A stretch of DNA of 64,000 nt from Culex pipiens pallens. Taxonomy: Eukaryota > Arthropoda > Insecta > Diptera > Culicidae. The position numbers were made by a program, and so were the translations under genes. Every line of letters begins with the position of its first letter. Within the stretch, counting starts at the first letter, position 1. Below, in pieces: positions 11,513-22,436 of this stretch. Under the pieces are notes generated by a model, which was given only the letters and a program-made list of their open reading frames with translations, did not search any database and was not told the origin of the DNA. The stretch spans positions 179,024,792 to 179,088,791 of the forward strand of contig NC_068939.1 of assembly GCF_016801865.2 (NCBI RefSeq). Direction: 5' to 3'.

Positions 11513-11666
11513 CTAGAGTTTTTTTTGAAAAGGTCCTATAAACAAAATTTTTATTTTTTGCTTAATGGGTGTTTTTAGAACCGCCTTGAGTCAGGGGTAT
11601 TCAAAAACACCCAAAAAGCAAAAAGTGAAAATTTTGTTTATAGGACCTTTTCAAAAAAAACTCGAG
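11513..11666. mobile_element. Hairpin MITE, AGGTCCTATAAAC family, copy 1
   Basis: The left arm (GAGTTTTTTTTGAAAAGGTC then CTATAAACAAAATTTT) is mirrored by the right arm ending GGACCTTTTCAAAAAAAACT. An inner pair, GGGTGTTTTTAGAA and TTCAAAAACACCC, extends the stem. The 154-bp element can fold almost completely on itself. It lies 38 bp downstream of the TRIM37-like stop codon. Other copies are at 14838 and 23128. Confidence 0.8.
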
Positions 11667-12481
11667 AAATACTCTTTTTATCGCAGTTTTGTGGACTTGC
11701 TTTCAACAGGCACTCTCATTTGTGGCGCTTAAATGCAATTTAGATAGTCGAGGAGGTCGGGTCGAGTTGCATAATTGTGCCATTTTCTTTCGTTTTGTTG
11801 TTGGCGTTTTTTTTTTGGTTGTATTGTGGGACAAACCAGTACTCGCAAATCTTGTCGCTTGGTTTTTGCCCCAAACGAAACTAAACAGCAATTTAAGTGT
11901 CGGCTTTCTTTGCTAGCCGCTGTAACATCTTCCTCTGCGGGGCCACCGGTCCGCAAGTGATTGCCCAACGGGTGAAGGTAACCGACAAGTAGTAGCCGCT
12001 GGGGACTGGTTTCACTCCTCCACATCAAGACGTGGATAAGGTGTCTCATCGGATTTAGTCCAAATTCAATCTTTTTATAGTTGGATTGTTTAATATCATA
12101 GAACGAACAGAATCATTCAGATATTCGAAAAGTAAGTTATGCTCATCTGTACAGCTAAGGGTAGTCTCAATCAAGATGTACATGGAAAAACAACTTGTTA
12201 ACTTGCTTCCAATTTTGCGAAGGAAAAGACAAGCAGGAAGAAACATTACCCAAGTGGCGACATTGGTTTGTGTAATTCTCCGCCAAATGATGGGTTGGCG
12301 CAAGATTATGGACGAAGACGACGTGACCACGAAATAGTGACCGAAAGTAAAAGTAGCCCATCAGCTTATCCGGCCACAGCGTAATAGGGCCCACACATGG
12401 GACAGAATTTAAAAAGCACTGTTTTGCAATGATTGAGCATATCCAAATTTTGGCATTCGTTGATCTTTCGATTCCATTTTA
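11667..12481. other. Intergenic, no gene seen
   Basis: Several short frames in different phases, none convincing. No repeat ends recognised. Confidence 0.4.
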
Positions 12482-13415
12482 TAGGGGAAATAAACCCATT
12501 TTAAGCCTAATAAGCGGTCTTGTTTGAATGATGCTGGATAATCTGGAGAGTTCCTTGAAATTCAGTAAAACCAAGAACACCAACGAGTAGAGCAACTTTT
12601 TGTGAACATTTCTGTTTATTTTCACTTTTATTAAAAGTTATGCTATTTCTTTTACAAGCATTTTTAAAAAATATTTCTAAATCGCATTCTAATCAGTCGT
12701 GTGCATTGGGCCACGCCCATTTTTCTATTTTCAGCTTAGTTCTTTTTTCTTCCAACGCTCGTTTGGGTCTGTTTCGTGCTGCCAAAATTGATTAAATTTT
12801 GAGCGAACACTCACGAAAAGTAGTATTATAGAGAAAGTTTCCTGGCAACACCACAAGCGCTGCTGCTGGTGGTGGTGGCCACCCTTTGTTCTTTATTTGC
12901 CTTCGCTTCTAGCTCGGTTTTCTTCAGCCTTCGATTGGAATGGGTCGTCAAAAGTCAAACGTCAAAAGATTTGGAGCGTTTGTTTTTTTGATGGCGCTTG
13001 CTAATTATTTACATGTTTCGGGATTATTTTTCAAGTGAGTGACTAAGTAACGGTCAAAAGAACATGTTGCCGGTAGTTGGAAGCAATTTTATATCTTAAG
13101 CGCTTTGATATCGTTAGCGCAAGTGAAAAGATATTGATGGCGACTATCGTTAAGCAGATAACCTCTGATCTTGCGTGTGGATGTGTGTGCCACCAAAATG
13201 ATGAGAAATGGTCTCGCAAAATAGAAATTATGATCAAAAGTGCATTAAATTTGATCTATTTGGCCAGTAAATGGCATAAATTTGTGTGCTTACTTGAGGT
13301 GGTGCTGTTGCTGGTAAGTTTACAACCTAAATAGTATTTTTGGAGCTTTAATCGAGCATCAAACTCTCCATATGACGAAGATAGGTGTTTGATTAGAAAG
13401 GGTATATTTCCCCTA
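12482..13415. mobile_element. TA-flanked element 'A', copy 1 (uninterrupted)
   Basis: The ends GGGGAAATAAACCC (left) and GGGTATATTTCCCC (right) are flanked by TA at 12482-12483 and 13414-13415. The 934-bp copy is not broken by other insertions. It therefore serves as the reference for the heavily interrupted second copy at 19911-26879, with which it shares landmarks such as GATGCTGGATAATCTGGAG, ACATGTTGCCGGTAGTTGG and CTCCATATGACGAAGATAGG. A frame at 13077-13334 is partly preserved in copy 2 (near 26640-26780) but has no recognisable domain, so the element looks nonautonomous. Confidence 0.82.
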
Positions 13416-14837
13416 TAAATCGTAAACATAGTTTGGTTTAGAACTGATTAGGCTGTTGAAAATATTTTTCAAAGTTTTTGTCAACCCTCCAAAATCGACT
13501 CGAAAAAACAGGGGGCAAAAACAATTTTTTTTTCAACAAACTTCAAAATTTCAATGGGAAATTTTGTGCAATTAGCTAAAATCAATTTAAAATGTATTCC
13601 TCTGCGTTTAGAATCAGTTTTAGCATGGTCGGGTTTATTCAAAATTCATTTAAATTTTAGTGAACTTTAGATATACTAACTGGGCACCGACATACGAGAG
13701 GATCAAGAGTAAAATGGTATTGTGAATCGATGGAGAGGGTAAATCCCGAAATTACCGAAAGTACTTTACTCGTGGGTTCATTTTCCTGAAAAAAAAGGTT
13801 CGATACCGAGGCTCGAATCCAAGACCTTCGGCATATTGAACTGCGCCTTTGCCGTATCGGCCACCATGGTTCGGTGACTAAGTGGCGGTCATTTGTCCAA
13901 ATAAGCCATTTTATGGAATGAACTGTTTCAATGAACGAATGAACACGATTTGTTGTTGTTGCAAGCGCGAGAGGTCTATACGCTAACCAAATAGTCCTCT
14001 CGTTTCTTTTTGGAAGGACTATCTATTTGGTCTTTAACTTTGGGTGTACCATATTTTTTTCGCTGAAAAAGTTTTTTTGTCAAATGTTGATTTTTTGAAA
14101 ACTAATGATTGCAAATCGACTGTACGGATGTAAAATGCATTTCCAACAATTTTTTCGTTGAAACGTTGAAAGTCTGACTGGAAATATATTTGTTTATATT
14201 TTTTTGCATAAACAAGCGTTACACAACGTATTTTGAATATTGCGCGTATTCCCGAAAAAGACACGCGGCATACCAGCCTCGAAATGACGCGCCGCACTCT
14301 CTTCGAGTTGCATAGCATTGTTGCCGGGTATTTTTTTTATTGCACCAAAAGTGCAAAAAATTGCTGGCAACAGTGTCTGCGGCACATTCTGAAATGCCGC
14401 GCGGCTATGCCTTCGAGTGAAACGGACAATAGTTAACTATCGATTTCACATGTTTTTTTTTTCAATTAAAAGTTCAGTTTACGTCAATCATATTGTTTTG
14501 CCCCCTTCCTTTTTTGAGAAAATTTAGGGGGGGGACAAAAACCTGAAATAAATATAGAAATAGCGGGTATTTTTCTTTCAGAGTATAATAACAAAAACTT
14601 GTCAAATTTCCTACACGTTTGCCTTTACCACTTTTTGAAACGATCAATGGCTTCGAAATACAGCAATCTCTAAATTACGAGAACAATATCAAATTAACGT
14701 ACGCCCTTCTCAAATGTCATTCTCGAGTGCAACTGGCTCCGATTTTCTTTAAAATGAGTCAGGATCGACCTTATACGATTTGTCGCTTATATCACATTTG
14801 GAAAATTTGGTTTTTACAAAACGGAAATATTAACATT
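13416..14837. other. Intergenic with small hairpins, no gene
   Basis: A hairpin at about 14319-14372 pairs GTTGCCGGGTATTTTTTTTA then TTGCAC with GTGCAAAAAATTGCTGGCAA. A weaker inverted repeat surrounds it (about 14250-14430, with TTCGAG and GCGGCA-type words mirrored). A tRNA-like module lies at 13797-13876. No coding frame is supported. Confidence 0.5.
13797..13876 (-). repeat. tRNA-derived (SINE-like) module
   Basis: Read on the minus strand, TGGCCGATACGGCAAAGGC resembles a tRNA A box and GGATTCGAGCC is a good B box about 37 bases later. The module is followed directly by a run of eight T, a pol III terminator. The stems do not close as in a working tRNA, so this is a tRNA-derived repeat head or a pseudogene. 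Confidence 0.5.
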
Positions 14838-14987
14838 TCTAGAGTTTTGTTTTGAAAAGGTCCTATCGGTCCTGCTTTTTGGGTGTTTTTAGAACTGAGT
14901 CAGGGGTAATCATAAACACCAAAAAAGCAAAAAAAAATAAAATAAAATATTGTTCATAGGACCTTTTTTTAAAAAAAACAATCTCTA
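14838..14987. mobile_element. Hairpin MITE, AGGTCCTAT family, copy 2
   Basis: The left arm TAGAGTTTTGTTTTGAAAAG then GTCCTAT and the right arm ATAGGACCTTTTTTTAAAAA mirror each other, with the inner GGGTGTTTTTAGAACTGAGT also present as in copy 1. The middle has diverged and an A-rich stretch replaces part of the right inner arm. Confidence 0.7.
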
Positions 14988-15825
14988 AGTTTTATGCTCA
15001 TCTCAAAACCACGTTGTCCAAGTTTTAGTTCGAGGACAATGACGGAGAGGGTTTGTTGTTGATTGTTAACCATCTACAACCCAACCCCGCCTCTAGACGG
15101 GCTTCGATTTAAAAAATCGCCAAAAATCCATTTTTCAACCAATTTTTGATCTTCAAAAAGCATTGGAAAGAAGAACTTTTAAAATTTTGGAAAATTTTAG
15201 GGTTGGAAGTTTGACTTGTTTTATGTGACTTTGCCAATGTTTTTAAAAATGTAATTTTTTTAAGGGGACAACTTTGGCTGTGTTTTTTACTAACATTTCC
15301 TATATTTTAGGTAAAAAGAAGTTTGCAGTAATTTTTCTAGTGCCCCAGACTATGCCTCTACGCATTTATTTACAATTTAAATGATAATGGCTCCATTTTA
15401 TAGCAGAAAATGTGAAAAACATGCAAAAAATTGAAAAAGTTACTGTAAAAACATGAAAAAATTAGATAGGCAAAATGTAATGATAGGAGGTGGTAGAGTA
15501 GGCCAAATACTACCAAAAACAAACATTAACTAAACAAGATAAATGCAAATTAAAATACTAAAAATGAAACATTGAGTTGCTTTGGAGAATTTGAACGGTT
15601 CGCGTCGCGGTCAACACGCAGGATTTTCGTTGCCGTTTCCGTCTTTGTTTCCCCCCGATTGTGTGTGTTTTTCGGTCCGAGCGGTTTCGCGTTTTCGCAT
15701 TTTTTTTGGTTTTATCTTTCCACAGCCGGCTGTCTAAGATTGAATCATTTATGCTAAACTCAACACCAAATAACCGGGAATAATCTCATCCGCATCCTCC
15801 GACTGTTTGCCTTGAGAATGCATAA

Positions 15826-16776
15826 TAGGGGAGAGTGGGGAGACTTGATCCCCGGGGACACTTGATCCCAAGCCTGTATCTCGTCAGTATGTGGGTAAAA
15901 CAATTAGCTTTGTTCTAGAAAGTTGTGCGAAATTAACTAAAACTCATTGTAGAAAACAAAGAAAAAAATTAAAAAAATGTTTAGATTGAGTTACACACAT
16001 TTTTCTAAAACGATCTGCAAAAAACTTCCAAGAGATCTTTTTTTCTTTTTTTAATATGCATAGAAAACACTAAAAAAATATTCAAAAAAATATTTTTTAT
16101 ATATGAATTGTTTGATAAACTTATTAACTCCAAAACCCTTACGCATTTGATGTTAAATTTATCGTCATACTATTTTTACAATCAATTGTTTAAAAAAGTG
16201 CGTTTAGGGAGACTTGATCCCTGCATTTTTACAGTCACTGGAATCAGCCTCAAGATTAATTAATTGGGCTGGGTTTTCATACATAGTTTCCTTTAGTATA
16301 GTTGTACATAACTTTCTGCAGTTTGAACCTTTTTTCAAAAGTTTTGTTAACAAAAATTTCCAGCTTTTGTAAACAGGCTTAATTTTGGTCTAAAAAATAA
16401 TATTTTAAGTTTTTAAATATTTTACATACTAAACTTGTTATATTTTGAACACAAACGTACAGGTTTTACGTGAAATTGCTGTAACTTATAGAAAATTTAA
16501 AGTTTGGATGAATGAGAAACATTTTGCTTAAGATTTCTTCAAAATGTTGAAAGGAGGATCAAGTTACCCCTAACATTTTTAAAATGCTGGTTTAAAATAT
16601 TTTTTTAAAACGCTCGGCATGATTCAAAGAGTTCATCTGATGAAATACCCTTATTAACCAAACATAGATGAATGTTTAAGCTTTCAATTCATGCAAAAAG
16701 TGTATAGTTTTGTGAGAAATTGACAGAGTTATGTGCGATACAAAAAAAGGGGATCAAGTCTCCCCACTCTCCCCTA
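15826..16776. mobile_element. TA-flanked element with GGGGAGAGTGGGGAGACTTG ends
   Basis: GGGGAGAGTGGGGAGACTTG then ATCCCC starts at 15828, and its exact inverted copy ends at 16774, with TA on both sides. The phrase GGGAGACTTGATCCC recurs inside near 16207, and related words (GGGACACTTGATCCC at 15857, GGATCAAGTTACCCC at about 16556) occur in both orientations. There is no coding frame in the 950 bp. It is nested in the LINE fragment 15571-17223. Confidence 0.85.
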
Positions 16777-17196
16777 CATCACACCATTAAACAAAATTTA
16801 TTGATTATTGGGTCGCATCATCATCCTTTATGATGAATCCTGGCCATTACCCTTTCCCACTAACAAAATCCCAAGTAGAAGTAGTTTTCCGGCACACGTG
16901 GGGGTGTGGATATCGTATAGAACCCACCCTTTGTAGCAACCTGTGCTAACTAACATTCCCGTCCCAATCCCCCCGAGATCTACAAACTGACATGGCGGGC
17001 GCCGTTGGTGGCCAATGACTGTAACCTATTTGCTTCAGATCTAGTTTTAATGATCTTGATGTTTTATCTTTTCAACGCATTCATACATGCTGTTGATAAC
17101 GGAAACACCATTAGATCGTTTAAGCGTATGGTCAGTTGTATTGATAGGATATTACGGTCCTGTTCAGCAACGGAGAAGGACAACCATGGGTGGTCT

Positions 17197-17225
17197 CTCA
17201 TGCTCATGCTCATGCTCATGCTCAT
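17197..17225 (+). repeat. ATGCTC hexamer repeat (LINE tail)
   Basis: Four to five tandem CATGCT units form the 3' end of the retrotransposon insertion directly before the right target duplication. Confidence 0.8.
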
Positions 17226-17366
17226 TAAAATACTAAAAATGAAACAAGAAAAACATAAAACAAGAGAAGTAAAGTTTTTCGTAGAACAAAAGTTGCTCAA
17301 AATGACCTCCTGAACACGGGAAAAATAAAAATTTTCGAAAAAAAAATTTGGGCTGTAGAGGGTTAA

Positions 17367-19910
17367 TTGATAAGTAGGATTTCCCAAATTACGTCCCATT
17401 TATGGCGTGCTATCAACTGACCATCCGACCCGCAACATAAGTTCAATATTAACCGATCGGGACCGATTGCAGTCCATTCTAAAGATTCACCTTGGTGGCG
17501 TCGCGCGCGTCTCGCTCGTGAAGGTTGTTGTCATCGAGACGACGCGCTGATTGTGTGGTGCGCCGATGATGATAGTAGCGCGCGCGCGAATGGAGGAATA
17601 ATTGCGTTTTTGCGCACTTTCAACTGCCGTGTGCTAAAATTGTATAATCATCATCGAGATTGAATGCGACGACGAATCACTTGAAGATTATGCTAGAAGA
17701 AGGAATGGATGGAATGTGCAACACTGAGAGCGCTGACGCCGTTGGTCGTCGCCGCCACTGGACAGGTCGTTTGATTGCGCTGAAGCTGGTGATGGTTTTT
17801 GGCGGCAAATGGGCTACATAACATCAGGCAAACGCGTCCTCGGAATTACCACATTCTTTGACAAATTTGCCTGTTTTGAGTGCCCGCGAGACACCCGATG
17901 GCTGACGGTTCGTCCGAACAGCGGTTGAGTTTGGGGAGAAAGGATCTATACACACTACACAGCAGACCTGAACTGGCGGCGAACATGATTGTGCGGCGGG
18001 CGATGTTGCTCATTATGGGCTAATGTGGGTTCAAGGTGCGAAAATGTGCAGATTGTGTCGTTATTTTGCAGATTCCGCAAGTAAATGAGATATTAAACAG
18101 ACATTAGTGTCAATTTACTGCACTAGACATACAGACAAATTTGCGAAAATCTTATATTGTGCTCAAGGCTACCAATCACAACCACCTAAGCCGAACCTTG
18201 TGGCATCCACGACCTTGCAGAATCACTGACCACGAGAGTGGTCCCAATGACACTGTCTCATGACAATGTCTAGCCTGAGTAACAATTCGTCGCCGTCGTG
18301 CTAACTTGTCGCACGTGCATTTTGGGCCAAATTGAGTTGAGAACGCCATTTTGCGCAGCTAACAATGGCTCACCTTTTGACCTTTACAGATCTCCAAAAT
18401 TCGATTCCAATCCTAAGATATTCAATAAAAACCGAAAAAACTCCGTGCCTTTTTGTCACATTTCATATGAAAGAAGTTTCAATCATGTCGTGCTATCTTG
18501 TAACTCCCTGAAAATTGATGTAAGTGCGACAACTGACCAAAGGGATTTCAGGTCAGAACGCGTTTGACGCACGTAGAAGTCAGACTACCGTAAACATTAG
18601 TAATTAAAACTCGGGACTCCAGCAACCAACTTCAACCAAACTTCGGGACAATAAACAGAATGGTCAGCAAAACAAAACGTGTTTGTTATTGTTTACATTG
18701 CGTGCTCTTGTTTTTGTTTATTCAAGGTCAAACATTAAAACGTGTTTTTCTCGGAACGTCGAAATGGCGGGTGCGACAAGATAGCACGTCGAATTTCTAT
18801 TGCGTTTGTGCAACTTCAGATTCCTTTTTTTGCTTTATACTTAACGTTATGTAATTAAAACTCAATAACATAAACTCTGGCAGATTTATTGCCAAAATCT
18901 ACGCACTTCGACACACTGCTTACGTCTTGTTAGCCTCCGATGTTTAACCCAACTTTACTTTTAAAGGTTCGCGCTCAAACAAGCCTAACAAATTAACTAC
19001 GCCCCTCAAACGGTGGTCTGGGATCAAGACCTACGCGCTGGGTTCAAACGGTCCATAAACCACGTGCTGTCTACGCGAGCGCGCGCCGCGGTCGCCACCG
19101 ATCGTCAGCCAAGTTTACTTAACCTTTCAGGTGAGAAGCGTGTCATTATTATATTACATCTTCTTCGATATTTGTGGCACTGCTGTGCTGATGCTGGCTC
19201 GTTGGCAGGCTTAAATTATTAGTCCTAGCTCGGGTGCATCCACTCAGTGTTATTAACTTTTCCATTCACGTGCCCCCGCGCTGTGCTATGGGCTAGTTGT
19301 AAATAGGAAACCAGGGCACCACCGATCGCAATTCGAATGGGTCAACATTTTCTGTCTTGGCTTGTTGTTCTACAAAGTGCGCCTGCACAGGTCTCTCTCT
19401 TGGCAGAGCATAGTTCGCACGCATTGCACAATATCTCGGCCCGTCATCAATGGCGAGCAGCTCTGCGACTGCATCGGCAGCTCATCAAATTAATTAGATG
19501 ACATTTTTCTTAACTGCATTATTCGATCCACGCAATGACCTCGAACCATTTGTGCTGGAACTGCTGCTTGAGTTCGAACGTAACGCGCCGTTGAAAAGGG
19601 AGCGTCTGACTTACTGATGGTTGGTGGTGGATCATTATGAGAGGAGGGGGAGGGGGAGACCCATTGGGTCATCTGGCAGATGCTGTGTGTAATATTAATG
19701 TAACGAGCCTGCTGCTCATCATTACACAGCGCTATGCCTTTTGCTGGATGCTGCTGCACGGTAATGATCCACGCTCACTCTCTAATGCTACTATGTTGCA
19801 CATTGACCATTGCTCGACTTCTCGGAGCTCCAGTTTGTCTATTCACCGTTCACAATGATATAATACACTAGCTTCTACGTGGAAAGAATTGATTTGTTTT
19901 AAGACACAAT
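17367..19910. other. Intergenic, no gene seen
   Basis: GC-rich at 17480-17620 (runs of CGCGCG), then mixed composition. It contains an inverted-repeat element at 18485-18793. No frame has recognisable protein character. Confidence 0.45.
18485..18793. repeat. Inverted repeat with GTCGTGCTATCTTGT ends, copy 1
   Basis: GTCGTGCTATCTTGTAACTC near 18487 is mirrored by GTGCGACAAGATAGCACGTC ending near 18790. The same end word occurs as an inverted pair at 51557-51745, so this is a dispersed family. The interior is not shared in any obvious way. Confidence 0.55.
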
Positions 19911-20319
19911 TAGGGGAAATATACTGCCCATGTTCGCATAAATGTCCCATATGCAAAAACAGCAAGCTGAGAAAACGCGAGAGAAGTTTGTCCCCACATA
20001 AGGCTACACAGCAAAAAATAATGTAAAAATGGAAGGTTGAAAATAGAATGTTGAAAAAAAGAATGATGAATTTTACCTCTATAATTGTTGATTAACGAAT
20101 TTTTTGTTTGTCAAACAGGTTTTACACAAAAAATGTGTAATATTACATAATTTTTGATGAATATTCAACATTATTTTTGCTACTCGTATACTTGAGTAAT
20201 ATTCATCAAATTTAGGTACATTATTCAACCATCTTTTGACCCAGGGACTTTGACAACTGTCAAACGCAAAGTTTTGAAAAGTGGTTGGCAGAAGCCTGTC
20301 GGATCGTGATTCAATCGTC

Positions 20320-20900
20320 GCGTGTCCGGGAGTTTTGGTCGCTCGTGCGTCAAACAATCGTCGCCGATTCCGCGCCGCCGTCGTCGTTTATTTTGGTGAG
20401 TTTGTGTTGGTGCTTCTTCCGGATAGGTCTGGAGGAAGGTGCCAGTGTGTCCGGGTGTTTACGTCCAGGAATCGCCGTAGATTCCGTGCCGCCGTCATCG
20501 TTTGTTTTGGTGAGTTTGTGTTGGTGCTTCTACCGGTTCGGTTTGGGAGAAGTTGCCAGTGTGTCCGAGTGTTTACGTCCAGGAATCGTCGCAGATTCCG
20601 TGCCGCCGACGTCGTTTGTTTTGGTGAGTTTATGTTGGTGGTTCTTCCGGATCGGTTTGGAGGAAGGAGCCAGTGTGTCCGGGTGTTTACGTCCAGGAAT
20701 TGTCGCGGATTCCGTGCCGCCGTCGTCGTTTGTTTTGGTGAGTTTGTGTTGGTGCTTCTTCCGGTTCGGTTTGAGAGAAGTTGCCAGTGTGTCCGAGTGT
20801 TTACGTCCAGGAATCGCCGCAGATTCCGTGCCGCCGTCATCGTTTGTTTTGGTGAGTTTGTGTTAGTGCTTCTTCCGGACTGGTTTGGATGAAGAGTCCG
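20320..20900 (+). repeat. 114-bp minisatellite, five units
   Basis: GTGAGTTTGTGTTGGTGCTT begins at 20396, 20510, 20624 (one change), 20738 and 20852 (one change): an exact 114-bp period. Units 1 and 3 carry GGAGGAAGG, units 2 and 4 carry GAGAAGTTG, giving an alternating A-B-A-B order. Because 114 is a multiple of three and stops are rare, long frames stay open on both strands (up to 203 codons). These are a by-product of the repeat, not evidence of a protein. Confidence 0.92.
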
Positions 20901-21624
20901 GGTGTTTTGGCCACTTGCGCATCCAAGAATCCTTAAAAAGTGGTGCTTTTTCGGTTAAGTTTGGAGGAAGTTGCCTATCGAGTTTTGAAGTTTGAACAGT
21001 TCACGAAGAATCTGATGTACGATCCATTTATTTCAGGATTCAATCGTCGTAGTCGGGATGACTTGTTTATCGTACTTATTCATCCAAAATAAACAACAAA
21101 CGTTAAATTTGAAGTAAATTACCTCATGCTCATTTTGTAAGTAAAAACAGGACTAATAAATTCCTAAAATATTGTTTTTAATTATTTTTCTGAGTGTTAT
21201 CAAATTGGCTTGGTGAGAAGCATTCTTTGATGGCCCCTCTCGCGTAATTCGCATCACTTTTCCGTTTCTGGATTGACACCGCAACAGTTAAGAGTTCTAA
21301 TGACAATTTTAAATATCATTAAACATAATTATCAACTCATCTTTACAGCTTCTCAGGACAAACGACTCTTGGAAAATGCCAAAGCCAACGTGGAAAAAGC
21401 AGCCGCCATAACTGTGCAAAATTTGTTTTTCGGATCTAATCACCATTAGTCGACGTCTATTTCCACTTTTAGATAAGTTTTGTTTTCTTAAGAATATGAC
21501 ACTTTGTAAAAAAATCGTTTTTTTTGCAGGTGGATATTTCATGTGGGATAATATCTCAAGGATTTCAACTGGTGAAACTTCGTCTGGGAAGGTAGCTACT
21601 GCTTGCAGCATTTTTTTGGGTAAG
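20901..21624. other. Interior of element C, no gene
   Basis: A frame at 21309-21629 (minus) has no recognisable domain. No further repeats recognised. Confidence 0.4.
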
Positions 21625-21984
21625 TACACAGCAAAAAATCCGATGGTAAAATTGCATGCACATCACCATTATGGAAAAAAGTAATTTAACATTACACTTT
21701 GCATGTACAATTTTTGGAAACACATAAAAGGTGCCACCGATGGGATTCAAACCAAACATTAACAGTATGGACTGGCGCCTTAGCCCGATCGCAATCAGAC
21801 AGATGAAGAATTAAAAGGATAAAGGAATCTAGGAGCTTGACATATCGGTCAAGTAGATTTCCCATAATGATGAGCTACATATGTCAGGGTGTAATATTAC
21901 ATAAAATTTCATAAAATAATGCAAAATATATTTTACAACCAGGCTTTTTACACGCAGTCAGATTAATACTTTTTTTCCTGTTTA
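21625..21984. mobile_element. Element 'D', copy 1, carrying a tRNA-like module
   Basis: Starts TACACAGCAAAAAATCCGAT and ends near TTTTTTCCTGTTTA, a decayed form of the copy 2 end TTTGCTGTGTA. It shares with copy 2 the words TTGCATGCACATCACC, GATGAAGAATT, GGTCAAGTA and CAGGGTGTAATATTACAT. On the minus strand 21805-21733 it contains a tRNA-like segment with GGGCTAAGGCGCCAG and the B-box-like GGTTTGAATCCC. Confidence 0.72.
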
Positions 21985-22155
21985 AATTGCATGGTATCTT
22001 GTTTACATTATTTCATTGAATTATCCTCCTTTTTGTACTGACGATGAATAACGTCTTACTCGAAGGTGCTGGGGTACCATTTCGCAGAAAACAGTGCTTC
22101 AAATTTCAATCGCTAATATTTCGTTCCAGACGAATCTAAAATGCACGTATTAAGC

Positions 22156-22436
22156 TGTATTCACATTATACCGCATCCGCAGCCGCAGCCGCATCCGTAT
22201 AAAATTTGACAGTACGGACGCACAGTGCGGACGCGATTTCTCCAATGCATTTCATATGCAACCATTCACACTGTTCCGCATCCGTATCCGCAGTACGGAT
22301 CCGTATACGGATGCGGAACAGTGTGAATGGCTGCATATGAAATGCATTGGAGAAATCGCGTCCGCACTGTGCGTCCGTACTGTCAAATTTTATACGGATG
22401 CGGCTGCGGCGGCGGATGCGGTATAATGTGAATACA
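22156..22436. mobile_element. 281-bp near-perfect palindrome (fold-back MITE)
   Basis: The sequence TGTATTCACATTATACCGCA at 22156 is mirrored at 22436, and the pairing runs almost without a break to the centre near 22296 (ACGGATCCGT). Arms of about 135 bp contain GGATGCGG and CCGCATCC words in clusters and are GC-rich compared with the surroundings. Frames on either strand are artefacts of the palindrome. Little divergence between the arms suggests a recent origin or repair-driven homogenisation. Confidence 0.88.

Larger units (their letters stand above)
15549..17246 (+). mobile_element. 5'-truncated non-LTR retrotransposon insertion with 22-bp target duplication
   Basis: ATTAAAATACTAAAAATGAA then AC occurs at 15549-15570 and again at 17224-17245, while the undisturbed E copy at 26000 has this word once. 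Between the repeats lies a foreign segment that ends in a tandem ATGCTC repeat (about 17197-17223). A long target duplication and a short-repeat 3' tail are the hallmarks of a LINE insertion made by target-primed reverse transcription. No reverse transcriptase frame remains, so only the 3' part was inserted. A TA-flanked TIR element (15826-16776) later inserted inside it. Confidence 0.78.
15066..17366. mobile_element. TTAA-flanked element 'E', copy 1, split by a retrotransposon
   Basis: Begins TTAA at 15066-15069 followed by CCATCTACAACC and ends CTGTAGAGGG before TTAA at 17363-17366. Landmarks TTTTATGTGACTTTGCCAAT, GCCTCTACGCATTTATTTAC and GACCTCCTGAACACGGG are shared with copy 2 (26000-26625). 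The first 0.5 kb and the last 0.14 kb are separated by a 1.65 kb insertion (15571-17223). TTAA duplication with ends close to CCCTCTACA is typical of piggyBac-type targets; the superfamily is inferred from the target site. Confidence 0.75.

Noticed and set aside
20281..20892. Plus-strand open frames of 203 and 193 codons and a minus frame of 150 codons with internal repeats
   Set aside because: They are created by the 114-bp minisatellite, whose period is a multiple of three. All three frames are open at once and there is no signal or domain.
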